A stretch of DNA of 64,000 bases from Physella acuta (taxonomy: Eukaryota; Mollusca; Gastropoda; Physidae). Shown one piece after another: positions 1 to 11,561 of this stretch. Each line of letters opens with the position of its first letter. The stretch's first letter is position 1. Under the pieces are notes generated by a model. That model saw nothing but the letters and a program-made list of their open reading frames with translations, was not told the DNA's origin and did no database searches. The stretch lies in the NCBI RefSeq assembly GCF_028476545.1, contig NW_026733869.1, positions 2,501 through 66,500 on the forward strand, given 5' to 3'. The translations under genes and the position numbers were made by a program.

Positions 1-152
1 CAGGTTTTGTGAATTAGAAACCTGAACATTTTAGCTCACCTGTTCAGGCTCAGGGAGTTGTACAAGGGCGACAATGACACGAATTAACGCATCCGAGGAA
101 AATATTTTACGAATTATTTCACCCCCCCCCCTTCTAAACTTTGCCCTCCTTC

Positions 153-153
153 A

Positions 154-208
<55 letters not shown>

Positions 209-213
209 CACAC
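153..213. repeat. (CA)n/(TA)n microsatellite
   Basis: About 20 CA dinucleotides run directly into about 8 TA dinucleotides. The small frame across it (His-Thr repeats) is an artefact of the repeat. Nothing else is visible in the first 300 bases. Confidence 0.95.
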
Positions 214-300
214 ACACGTCTTGCCGATTTCAGAAAACCAACTTTATGAGGTAATATAATTTATTAGTGAACTCAAGGTTTTATGTAAAACAGCTTTCAA

Positions 301-391
301 GCCTCGGTAGCGCAGTAGGTAGCGCGTCAGTCTCATAATCTCAGCAGATAGAGCGATCTGAAGGTCGTGAGTTCGAACCTCACTCGGGGCA
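301..391 (+). tRNA. tRNA-Met (CAT, elongator), with 18-nt intron
   Basis: The exons match animal elongator tRNA-Met: a GCCTCGG acceptor strand, a D-arm with TAGCGCAGTAGG (box A), anticodon stem TCAGT/TCTGA, loop CTCATAA with anticodon CAT at 334-336, and a T-arm with GTTCGAACC (box B). The acceptor closes against TCGGGGC with a G-T wobble at pair 7. Between loop positions 37 and 38 there is an 18-nt insertion (338-355), the canonical place for a nuclear tRNA intron. It ends in GAGCG, so GAG can pair with loop bases CTC (32-34). A T5 run follows directly, as expected of a Pol III terminator. This is the first of four such genes in 6.8 kb. Confidence 0.9.
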
Positions 392-654
392 ATTTTTGTT
401 TCAACTGGCTCACTTATTCAACCTGTTTATTTTTTATTTTTTTAAAAGTTTTGTTAGTCTTGTGCTTCAAGGAAATAATTCCTGTCCATACAATCAGAAA
501 ATGTTGCTGTCACATCCACGCGATCTGTTGACAGACTAAGACGACAGAAGTGGAAATTAAAGCAAACGAGGTAGTAGGCCCTATAAGTAGGTGCAATACT
601 GACAAGAGATTGTAATTAAAAATAAGAGGGTCTACTTGGATGGAATCTTTAGGT

Positions 655-1640
655 ACATTCCAATGTCATCATCATATTTTCCTTTTTGTGCCCAAGACAC
701 ATGCGGCCGCCAGAGAAAGCTCCCTCCACTTTTGTCGGTCACCGGCAATTTTCCTGTCAGTTCCCCATGACAGCAGTTCTACCTCTGCCAGCTGCTTCCC
801 CGCTGTGTGTCTCCACGTCTACCTTGGCTTTCCCTGTTTACTTTTGCCTTGATTCGTCCCGTTCTTGCGCTATCTTATGGATTCATTCTTAAGACGTGCA
901 TCATCCATCGCCATCTTCTTTTTTCAATTATTTCGGAAACTGCTTCCATTTCCATCTCTCCTAGTAATTTATCATTTGAGATGGTGTTAGGCCATGGGTT
1001 CCCAAACTGGGGGTCGCGAAGGGCTTTCTGTGGGGTCGCCGACTGGTAGGCTAAACCCTGGCAATGAAAAATAAACACAAATATTTAGAAAACTATCTGA
1101 AATTCGGCTTTACTAACATCACTGGAAATGGAATACAGAAGAAACAATGCGTACTGGAAAAAGTTGTTCTCAGTTATGAGTCTATAAAGCTTTCAAAGCT
1201 AAACGTCATTTTGCGACGAGTCATTCGGAACACCCGAAAAAGATATGGAGTAATTTCGTCGGCATGAAGCTAGTTGCAAACATAAGAGATTTGATCAAAC
1301 AGGAAGCTTTCACCAAGGAAACACACTAATTTGGACTTTATAGTTCTCGGGTCACTTTTTTTTTATAAAAGGGGGTCGCCACTCGAAAAAGTTTGGGAAA
1401 CACTGTGTTAGGCCATTGGATGCCTTATATCTTTCACAAGCACTTTGTTTGGAGAGTCCAGTTATCTACTGGTGGCGGTTGTTACCAGTATTCACTGCCA
1501 TACAGTATGACGCTAAAAGGACATTACTTTTGAAAAGTCTGCATTTGGTCTTGGAGGATATTTTCTTCGATCACCTTAGTTTTTGCGTGGTTGCAAAGGC
1601 TTGCTTGACTTTAGAGGCCAATGCATTTAAATAGTTACTT
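655..1640 (-). mobile_element. LINE 3' fragment (non-LTR reverse transcriptase C-terminus)
   Basis: Read on the minus strand, the fragment encodes the conserved tail of many invertebrate LINE reverse transcriptases. This includes NTISNDKLLGEMEMEAVSEI followed by EKRRWRWMMHVLRM (near 1020-885), the usual W-x-GHVLRM-like block after the RT domain. The 3' end near 655 is AT-rich with ATGATGATG repeats and carries a CATGTGTCTTGGGCAC tail. Only about 0.6 kb of LINE sequence is present on the two sides of a hAT MITE at 993-1405, and the frame is interrupted, so this is a dead, 5'-truncated copy. The clade cannot be settled from the fragment. Confidence 0.75.
993..1405. mobile_element. hAT-type MITE inserted in the LINE
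   Basis: Imperfect terminal inverted repeats are CATGGGTTCCCAAACT at the left and AGTTTGGGAAACACTG at the right. A perfect 8-bp duplication, TGTTAGGC, lies at 985-992 and 1406-1413. The 8-bp duplication and CAG-type ends are diagnostic of the hAT superfamily. The 413-bp body has no transposase, so the element is non-autonomous. It is younger than the LINE fragment it splits. Confidence 0.9.
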
Positions 1641-2165
1641 TTCCAAATGCACAAAACTTTATTTGCTGCAAAAAATTTGATTTGTTTTACGCCCCATAAC
1701 GTAACTGTTGATTACCAAAACCCCATGGAATTTTAGCAAGGAAAAGATGTCATTAGTGTTGATATTGTTGTAAAAGGCATCACTACTAACTTATTTCCGT
1801 TAAATTAAGGTTTGGTAACTAGATTTGCACTTTGGTAACTTTTTGCCCCTTTAAAAAGGGATGCGCTAACTAAATAACGCCATTTGATTTAAAATATCGA
1901 TGTAACATATGGTAAAACACCTGTTACACGATGGCTCTTGATCGCATGTTACACGACCCAGTCTATTGTTACAGTATATAATATATAGTAACTAGATGTA
2001 TTGTTACAGTAACTGTGTCTGGCTTGTCAATTCAAGACCTGTTGCAAATAAATGATAGAGACAGAAACTCCACATAATCCTTACGACATTTTGTTGCTTA
2101 AAACTAAATCCTTATCGGATAATATTGGTAGGATTGTGATTTTTAGGAGGGGAGGGGGGGGGGGG
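1641..2165. other. AT-rich spacer
   Basis: No gene is seen. Short TGTTAC words recur between about 1910 and 2020, and a run of G closes the stretch at about 2154-2167. Confidence 0.6.
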
Positions 2166-2335
2166 GGCGTGGCTAACGCTAGAGCCCTAGACTACTAACC
2201 CGAAAGTCTCGAGTTCGAATCTGGGTTCAAGTCATTACAATGTTCCTTAGTCCATCCAGCTCTGATGAGTTCACGTTATGTAAAGTGAAGGCCGCTGGAC
2301 ATAGTTCTGACCACACTTTCCCTCAGGTTCGAACT
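2166..2335 (+). mobile_element. tRNA-derived SINE, family A
   Basis: A tRNA-like head carries a box-B-like AGTTCGAATCTGGGTTCAAG. A shared body follows (CCAGCTCTGATG, then GCCGCTGGACATAG, then TGACCACACTTTCCCTC). The same body recurs at about 9.9, 15.9, 19.7, 30.4, 43.4, 53.6 and 59.6 kb, which defines a dispersed family. This copy ends soon after the body. Confidence 0.8.
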
Positions 2336-2671
2336 TTACTTGTTATTTTTTAGATCTTTGTTTTAAAACTGTAGTTTTTTTTTAACACGTTTTTATTAAC
2401 TCAGCTTCGCGTGGATGTGTTTGTTGTTAAAATTGACATCGAAAATTAGCCCACTTCTGATTGCTCTATAGATCTGAAATTTGGCATGCAGGTTACTTTC
2501 GCCTAACAATTTCAGATGCAATCATAAAAACTAGCAATTAGAGACCGTAATTAGCTTAATTTAATTACGCCCAAAGGACCATAAAATTGAGGACATGATT
2601 TCTAAAGATACCGACAAGACTGGAGGCTTGTTGACACAGTTACTTCGGCCCCAATCGATGTGAGCGCGCTG
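2336..2671. other. AT-rich spacer
   Basis: I see no gene or recognisable repeat here. Confidence 0.5.
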
Positions 2672-2743
2672 GCCGTGATCGTATAGTGGTTAGTACTTCG
2701 CGTTGTGGCCGCGACAACCCAGGTTCGAATCCTGGTCGCTCAA
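2672..2743 (+). tRNA. tRNA-His (GTG)-like gene, possibly degraded
   Basis: Head GCCGTGATCGTATAGTGGTT, the D-arm and the loop TTGTGGC with anticodon GTG at 2705-2707 match animal tRNA-His. The anticodon stem (TCGCG/CGCGA) and T stem (CCAGG/CCTGG) differ from the usual sequence but stay fully paired. The acceptor does not: the 5' strand GCCGTGA faces TCGCTCA, so the three outer pairs fail. A T7 run follows within a few bases. It is either a tRNA pseudogene with an altered 3' end or a diverged gene. Confidence 0.65.
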
Positions 2744-2884
2744 GATTTTTTTAGTCCGTGTATTTATAAACACTTTGTCAATTCATACTTAATCAAGTCA
2801 TTAGATAAAGTAGAAAATAAACTATATAAAAAACTTTTTTAAAAAACACGTTTTTCATGTGTAGCAACGGACTAAAAAGGAGAA

Positions 2885-3112
2885 AATAAAATACTTAAAA
2901 AAAACTTTTTAAAAAATTCTTGTAGACTAAAAAGTAGAAAATAAATTTTCATACATTTGATGACAAAAAACGTGGGTCGGGCAGATGGGTCGGGAAATTT
3001 GATGGTGAACGTACCCACGTTTTTTGTCATCAAATGTATGAAAATTTATTTTCTACTTTTTAGTCCACAAGAAAAACGTGGTTTTTTTAAAAGTTTTTTT
3101 TAAGTATTTTAT
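2885..3112. repeat. Foldback inverted repeat (arms about 95 bp)
   Basis: Left arm about 2885-2976 and right arm about 3014-3112 are inverted copies, with the innermost 60 bp nearly perfect (GATGACAAAAAACGTGGG against CCCACGTTTTTTGTCATC). The loop is about 37 bp and contains GGGTCGGGCAGATGGGTCGGG. No protein is encoded. It could be a foldback MITE or a small-RNA-producing hairpin. Confidence 0.85.
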
Positions 3113-3377
3113 TTGTTACACGTAATTAGGCCTGAAACTAACAATGTAAGTATTATAAGAGGCTTAAAACGGGACATTTTACCACCGACCAAGATCCACG
3201 AAAAGATAAAACACTATACGAATTTAATGTTAAATGACATTAAACAGTAAACAAATAACTAAAATTAAATTCGAAGCACCAAAATGAAGGACATAAGATA
3301 TGCACAGATATGTGAAAATTACTCTAACTAGATCTATAACTGACAGATTCAATAATACGATATTATTATTAATGTAA

Positions 3378-3470
3378 GCCTCGGTAGCGCAGTAGGTAGC
3401 TCGTCAGTCTCATAATCTAATACTATCAGGAGCTATCTGAAGGTCGTGAGTTCGATCCTCACCCGGGGCA
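3378..3470 (+). tRNA. tRNA-Met (CAT, elongator), with 20-nt intron
   Basis: Same exons as the gene at 301, with anticodon CAT at 3411-3413 and a 20-nt intron at 3415-3434 ending GAGCT. The D stem has GCTC where the other copies have GCGC, which breaks one pair, so function is less sure. The acceptor GCCTCGG/CCGGGGC is complete and a long T run starts about 5 bases after the discriminator. Confidence 0.85.
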
Positions 3471-3689
3471 AGTACTTTTTTTTTTATTAAACTCCTAATT
3501 GAGTTATTTTGTCTTATTAAACTTTTCCGTGTTATAGACTGAAATTTAGTTGTACTAAGAAGTTGTTTTATTTCTAAATCGATGTAGGCAGGGAGTTTAT
3601 TTTAAACGATTTTGCAACGTTGTTTTATAGTCTGCGTTACGACCACTTTATATTTGAATTTGTAAAATACGTTGGAAGTTGTAACACAA

Positions 3690-3780
3690 ACCTCGGTAGC
3701 GCAGTAGGTAGCGCGTCAGTCTCATAATCACACAATAACGAGCAATCTGAAGGTCGTGAGTTCGATCCTCACCCGGGGCA
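3690..3780 (+). tRNA. tRNA-Met (CAT, elongator), with 18-nt intron
   Basis: Exons are as in the other copies, with anticodon CAT at 3723-3725. The 18-nt intron (3727-3744) ends GAGCA and differs from the copy at 6996 at only two positions. The first acceptor base is A instead of G, giving an A-C mismatch at pair 1. A T5 run follows within five bases. Confidence 0.85.
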
Positions 3781-4242
3781 TATGTTTTTAATGCTACTTT
3801 TGAGAGTTGCTTTCAATTTCAGGCATGTATCAGATCACGTACACTATTTGACAACAGCGTGTTTCATTAGCCCTAGACGACTATATAGTTTTTTGTAGAT
3901 GGTTTTATTGTAACCAGCCAGCCGTTGTAAAAAATGAACACTAGAAAAACGATTAACCACTCAGCTTAGCAGACTAATAGAAGAAACAAGCCGACCCGCG
4001 GCGTAGCATACGCCGCAATTTAGTTGTTTTATTTTCTACTTTTCAGTAGTTCATAATTTGTGAATTCGACACTACCAATGCTGCGACTGAAAATATTTGC
4101 TTTAAAACACTATCAGTAGCTCGTGAAGGACGATTCCCCTAACTAGACTGGTGGGGGTGGGGGTGGTAGCTATGTACCTAGAGAGCGAGGGAGTAACGGC
4201 GTGCGTTTACGTGGTGTCTCGCATGATCTCCATTAAGAGAAT
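3781..4242. other. Spacer with a short GC hairpin
   Basis: No gene is seen. An 8-bp perfect stem, GCGGCGTA/TACGCCGC with loop GCA, lies at 3998-4016. A G-rich patch at about 4150-4168 precedes a TA microsatellite. Confidence 0.5.
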
Positions 4243-4260
4243 TGTATATATATATATATA

Positions 4261-6009
<1,749 letters not shown>

Positions 6010-6319
6010 GAGAAGGATAGTTCGCCTATGGGATGTGGATTCGCAAATGATGCAGATTGCTTCGAAGACGTAAGAATAGATTAGGACAACTAGCTAAAAC
6101 TTATATTTAAGTAGGCCTATGCACTAGAAAACTATGAAAATCATGTAACTTAGGCTTACTACTAAAATGAAGTAGCATGCATTTATAAATAATGTAGCCC
6201 CATACGTATTTGTAAGTGCCTATTGTCTTCTTGATGTTAGAAAGCCACCAACCAATGTAATAGAAAATGAAGCTAGAAGCATTCCTTGACATATTCCTGG
6301 GTCATTTTAACGAATCTTT

Positions 6320-6680
6320 TAGCCAGACTTTTTTCTCCGGGGAGGGGGGGGGGGCATTTGAAATTTACGGGGAGTGGGGGAGGAAACTGCTTTAAGCCAA
6401 ATATCATCTTAGTTAGGAGTTTTAGGAACCATCATTGAACTCATGCGATATTCGGTAGTCATCAGACACAGAGGATAGAGATGGTTGAGTCATCAGCTTA
6501 AATATAAGAGTAGTGTTTCTTTCAGATTTTTTTCTCCAGGGGCTCTTGAAATTTTCTGGTGAGGGGGGGGGGGGGCGGAATAAAATGTCCGGGGTAGGGG
6601 GCGTCAACAGGTAAAAGTATATATTTTCTATAGAAATTATATTGCGTTTGGAGGGGTTCGGGGGTGGGGGAGATGCCTGA
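6320..6680 (+). repeat. Two poly-G-bearing dispersed repeats
   Basis: Two adjacent copies share AGACTTTTTTCTCC- or AGATTTTTTTCTCC-like starts, a long G run, TTGAAATTT, and further G-rich stretches. Related copies lie at 7248-7370 and 48463-48502. The proline-rich minus-strand frames here come from the G runs. Confidence 0.7.
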
Positions 6681-6995
6681 AAGAAACATTGAATATCACA
6701 TGCGCCAAACGAAAAAAGCAACATGGAGAAGTTCAGTAGGGAAAGTGCGGCCTAATTTTCGAACATGCAAAGGTTATAACCTATAGTCTAATATAGTAAG
6801 AGACAAAACAAAATGGCTGACTGGCTGATGCCCCGTACTCAATGGTCCCTATACGCAATGGACTTTTTCGTCTGAATGGTGTAACATTTTATTACAGGCT
6901 TACTTTTAGGGCTATATAGACATTAGGAATCGTTCATAGTTTATGCTACAGCCTAAAATAAAAGTGGATAAGCAGTATTCCCCATATTACTGCAA

Positions 6996-7086
6996 GCCTC
7001 GGTAGCGCAGTAGGTAGCGCGTCAGTCTCATAATCACACAATTCCGAGCAATCTGAAGGTCGTGAGTTCGATCCTCACCCGGGGCA
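6996..7086 (+). tRNA. tRNA-Met (CAT, elongator), with 18-nt intron
   Basis: All arms pair: acceptor GCCTCGG/CCGGGGC, D stem GCGC/GCGC, anticodon stem TCAGT/TCTGA. Anticodon CAT is at 7029-7031, and the 18-nt intron at 7033-7050 ends GAGCA. A T9 run follows three bases after the discriminator. This is the cleanest of the four copies. Confidence 0.92.
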
Positions 7087-7247
7087 GGTTTTTTTTTAAT
7101 TAAGCATGTTCATTTTTTTTGGTACACATGTTTAGTTGTTTGTGTAATTCCCTTTTTTTTTTGTAAAACAAAAAGTATGTGGTTTTAGTACACGTTCTTA
7201 GCACTTATGTAGGCCTACTTAGTAACACTAGTATCTCAACTCCCGTC

Positions 7248-7370
7248 CCCAGTGTTTCTTCCAGACTTTTTTCTTTGGGGGGGGGGGGGGGGGGCACTTG
7301 AAATTTTCGGGGGGGGGGGGGGGCGGTACACTTTTTTCGGGGGGGGGGGGGCGGACACTGTTAAAAGTAT
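7248..7370 (+). repeat. Poly-G-bearing dispersed repeat
   Basis: Starts GTGTTTCTTCCAGACTTTTT and then holds three G runs of 10 to 18 bases separated by CACTTGAAATTTTC and CGGTACACTTTTTTC. It is the same family as 6320-6680. Confidence 0.75.
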
Positions 7371-7389
7371 ATATATTTACTAGGCCTAT

Positions 7390-8582
7390 ATAAATTTCAT
7401 GCAATGACATTAATATTTAATTTGGTCAATTAATTGCCTATAATAAAGGGTCCAATTTACAGACTATTTATAATTATCATAACTATACTTATAGATCTAG
7501 ATTCTCTAGATCTATTTAGTTAATAATATATTTAGATCCAGATTCTAGTAGTATTTAGGCATTTATTTTTTTAGGAATCTTACGTTTCTTTAATTAACAA
7601 CTTTTTTTTTTTAAAGTAAAAAAAAAATAGATCCAGATCTACTATGTTAGTTTTGGTGCAAAAAAAAAAAAATAGAGGAAAAAGATTCAATACAATATTA
7701 TAGATCTAGTCTAGATGTAGACTATCTAGATCTGTCTAGACTTTCTAGATCTAGATCTAGACCTAAATTTAGAAAGTCTAGGCAGATTGTCAATGATTTA
7801 GAGCAGACATTTAGATCTAGATCTAGGCTTGTTCTGATTATTTGTTTTCCGAAGTTATCTAAAATTTTAATCGCAATATTGCATATGGAATTGTATACAT
7901 ACGCGGTCTATTCTGTTGCTAGCGAGATTTCAATTATATAAAATAGTTTAGTTTATTTACTGTTAAGCAAACTAAAACGATTTGGAAACGTTTATAATTT
8001 TGTTTATGTACCTTTAAAAGCAATGGTAACAAAAACATTTATTCATATAAATTATTATTTTAGGACTATTTTAATTTTCGAAAGCATTCAAAGCGTCTTA
8101 TGTTGTTCATCGACCGAAACGATGTCTACTAGATCTAGATCTATCACGTAACAACTAAATTCTGTCTTGAGACTAATGCAGTATCTGCGTATACCGTACT
8201 CATTTATTAAATTTGAAAAACTCGATAGATAGTTTTCGCTATCCAAGTTATTCAACAGTCATAAAAATACAAGAGCTGATATTTTTCATTCTTGTGGTTT
8301 TGATTGATGAAAAATATTAAAATAAGAAATTTTTATTATTATTAATTTTAATTTAGGCCTTGTTGACTAGTTATTAATTTTTAATTTACCACATCATATA
8401 GATTCTAGTTTTAGATCTAATTAGATCTAATTACTAATGCTTAATAAGTATCGACTAGAATACTAATAGAATATATAGATTCTACTAGTTTGAATTTGAA
8501 CTACTACATGAACATTGTCTACATTTACTGAGTACATTAGCCTACATGTTACTGAGTAGCTTACACCCTTGTTGAAAACTTC
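7390..8582. other. AT-rich region dense in the palindrome CTAGATCTAG; 5' flank of the gene at 8583
   Basis: TAGATC or CTAGAT words occur more than twenty times between about 7490 and 8480, often overlapping as AGATCTAGATCTAG. No coding signal is visible. The promoter of the following gene should lie at the right end, but I see no clear TATA box. Confidence 0.6.
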
Positions 8583-11054
8583 ATGGCATCAACTTCAGAT
8601 ACAATGTTTGACTCTAGAATTCTACATGGCCAAGGTAAAACCGCTACAACACTTCTCACTGAAGATGGTTGCCATTACCCAGTTATACATGAGCCTTACT
8701 GCCACCGAGCTTTTTATAATGAACAAAGATCATCATCTGCTCCCACAAAATCAGTTAAAGGTGTGCGAGCAATGCATAGAAGCACACTAACAATAGCCAA
8801 GCCTCCCTGGTCACCAGACTATACAACCACAACAAAACAGGTAAAAACTTGGTTAATTTTATTTTTTTACTTTAATGGGTTTATTTTAAGAGTTGCTGGC
8901 ATTAAGTATCAGCAGTGATATTAAGTCATACTACTAAGCAATACCATTGGTCTAAATTATTTAAATGCAGTCTAAACAAAAAAAATGGTATGGGACCTTT
9001 TCATTTTAAACAAAGTCCATGCATGTTTACAAGTTTCCTTGACATGAGAAAGAAGAAACTTAGGGATCATCCATTAATGACGTCCACACAGAGGGGGGGT
9101 CCGAATAAATTGACTATTGTGGACTGGAAGGGGGAGGATCGGGTCCATGCGGACGTCCACACGTTGAACTTAATGTTGAAATATTAACATTTTAAAAGAA
9201 CCATAAAACTCGTAACCTGCTTGTAAAAAGTGAAATTAAGAGGACATTGCTTGTGTTAAATAAAGACACTGCTAGATTCTACTTTTGATATTTAGGCCTA
9301 ATAATAACAATTATAAAAAATTTTAAATCTATATATCAGTTATTAGGTACACAAATCATGTTATAAAAATAGAAAATTGATAGTATGTTTTGCGAGATCT
9401 ACTAAGTGTTTGTCTATGTCCACTTGGGGGGGGGGGGGGAGGGGGGGTGTTGAAAGTGGATGCATGTGGACGGCGGAAGGGGGTCTAAAATATGAAATTT
9501 TTGTGGACATCTTAAATGGATGACCCCTTAGCACAATCATTTTTTTCAAACATTTCTTTTATTCCATACAAATATTATAATCTTATCCATGTATGGTAAT
9601 TTTTCAGTGTGTTTTAATAAGTTGCTATAGTAATATTTACTATATTTAACCTCAGTTTTTTAGTGGTAGAACTGACTTGAAGCCTGCTGATAGACCTACA
9701 CCTTGTCCATCAATGCATCGGTCACAAATAGTTTTTGGCACAGATAAAGAGCCAGATCATTTTCGTTCAGAAACAATGACGACATATAGACAGAAACCTA
9801 CTGAATCTGTAAGTTATATTAAATATAGCTTTAATCCATAATTTTTCTGTAATTTTACACAATATTAGAATAAATTATTGATTAATTTCTACATTTTATA
9901 TAAAAGTAGTTTCCTTTTGAAACCTGACGGTCTATGGGGCAAATGAAGTAGAGTTCACTTGCTTCTGTGACCTCGGCATATGAAGAGATAGTGTGGTCAT
10001 CACTATGCCCAGCCGCTTTTACTTTCCCTAACGTGAGTTAGGTACCCATCAGAGTTGGGTGGACTCAGGGACGGTCTACTGACTTGAACCCGGATTCGAA
10101 CACGAGATTTACGGGTTAGCAGTCCAGCTCTCTACCCCTAGACCACTCCATCCCATACATTTTATATAAGCCTTAACAAATGTTTAGTATTTTTTTGTTT
10201 TCATTAAATTTCTTAAACTATTTGAAACAGGGAAATCAGTTTCTGATGTATTACTACTTTAATTTTCTAGGCAAATAGACTGCATTTGTTATCTTTAACC
10301 AATAAACTCAACCAAAATGAGGGAGGGAAACTCAAAGAAGTAATCATGCCTGATTCAAGTCCCTGTAGCTACTGGTCACAGTATAATAGAGTTCATAACA
10401 AACTTGGGCTCTTAAGAGGTCCTGGGGTTGCCAGGGAGTATCCAGTTAGACAACAATATGACATTATCACAGGTATTTCATGATTTACTCTTCAGTTTGC
10501 CAGTTGTTTTTATTTTAGGTTACCTGGTTCTGAATTTTATGAACTTCCATAAGACCATCTGGTTGCCAAGCTCCCATTTAGTACACAGTAATTTTTTAAG
10601 TACTCTTGCTTACCTGATCAAGCTGAACAAAGAGTTCACCCATTCTTTGGCCAAAGCACATTGCCTTGCTTACCAACTTTCCATGCATTTGACTTGAGTA
10701 CCCAAATGAACTTACTAAACTCAGTTGTGACCTACAATCTTAAGCTGTATAAGCAACTCTGACTTTCCCTCCCCATTTGAGTAGTATTTTTTTTTTTGTT
10801 TCCCCATCTTATGATCTTACCAATTGTATAGATACATTTTTTTAAATGTTATAAACATTAATACTTTCTATTGCTCCAGAATAAAAAAAAATGTCTTCCT
10901 AAAAACAGACCATATCTGTTGACTTTTTTTTTTTAAATTTATTTTAGGAAAAGATAAAGGACCAGCATGGCAACCTGAGAATGCTTTTATATCTGGCAAC
11001 AGGGTGTTGCATAGTGCAAGACAACAGCTTATACATAAACCCCTCTTGTTTTAA
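8583..11054 (+). CDS. Four-exon gene, probable ciliary/sperm microtubule-associated protein
   Basis: Exons 8583-8840, 9656-9808, 10271-10472 and 10948-11054 join in phase with GT-AG introns into 239 residues ending at TAA. The first ATG opens the frame (MASTSDTMFDSRILHGQGKT). The protein is soluble, basic and low in hydrophobic stretches, with no signal peptide or membrane segment. It is rich in short Pro/Tyr/His motifs such as HYPVIHEPY, EPDHFRSETMTTY, SPCSYWSQYNRVH and GPAWQPENAFISGNR. The EPDHFRS-like motif and composition resemble axonemal microtubule-inner or stabiliser proteins (PPP1R32, TEX45/SAXO5 kind); I cannot name the family with certainty. Introns 1 and 2 carry a MITE and a SINE. 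An AATAAA lies about 50 bp after the stop. Confidence 0.8.
9063..9527. mobile_element. TTA-flanked MITE (PIF/Harbinger-like duplication), in intron 1
   Basis: Ends GGGATCATCCATTAATGACG and CTTAAATGGATGACCCC are inverted repeats that continue to a shared GTCCAC. The trinucleotide TTA flanks both ends, as for PIF/Harbinger elements. G-rich patches and repeated GTGGACG/CGTCCAC words lie inside. A second member is at 11195. Confidence 0.7.
9908..10156 (-). mobile_element. SINE family A, nearly full length, in intron 2
   Basis: Reading minus, a tRNA-like head near 10150-10080 carries TTCGAATCCGGGTTCAAG. The family body follows (ACCCAACTCTGATGGGTACC, GCGGCTGGGCATAG). The tail is ATAGACCGTCAGGTTTC, a different tail subfamily from the copies at 30.4 and 59.6 kb. 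Confidence 0.85.
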
Positions 11055-11104
11055 ATTAGGTCTGGTATTAAGAATTGTAAATAATCTTTCTACAACAGTA
11101 TTAC

Positions 11105-11110
11105 AATAAA
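11105..11110 (+). promoter_or_regulatory. Polyadenylation signal AATAAA
   Basis: Canonical hexamer about 50 bp after the stop codon of the four-exon gene. It fixes a short 3' UTR. Confidence 0.7.
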
Positions 11111-11194
11111 AAAGCATTGATCAGTTCTCTCATGATTTTTTATTTAGAAGGAAATGCTAATGTGTTTAAAATTAGACTGAAAATTATTTAGTAT

Positions 11195-11561
11195 GGGGTC
11201 ATCCATTTTTTGATGTCCACAAAAAATATTTTTTTCTGTAGGCTTAACAACCAGATGCATCATATCAATATCAAACATATTTTTTATGGAAGGAAAGGTT
11301 TTAAACATTATTTTCTGTACAGCATTATAATGTTGTAAGGTCACATTGGGTTCATGGCCCCTATTTTTTCTGTTTCCTTCATCTGTCACTTACATAAAAG
11401 GTGTTAAATTTAATAAATAAGGAACCTGTGAATTTATTACCAGCTGAGCTGGGGTTTATAAAAAAAACACTTGTTTCAATGTATTCATTTTTTATGCAGA
11501 TGAATTGTTTAACACTAAGTAACATGTGGATGTCCAGATGACCCCCCCCCCCCCCCCCCCC
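11195..11561. mobile_element. Second member of the GGGGTCATCC MITE family
   Basis: Left end GGGGTCATCCATTTTTTGAT and right end GTGGATGTCCAGATGACCCC are inverted repeats like those of the element at 9063. The right end runs into a 20-base C tract that blurs the boundary and the duplication. Confidence 0.6.

Noticed and set aside
2190-2235. Extra tRNA genes suggested by GGTTCGAATC-type box B sequences (also near 10090, 53655, 59690)
   Set aside because: No cloverleaf can be formed and the sequences continue into the SINE body. They are SINE heads.
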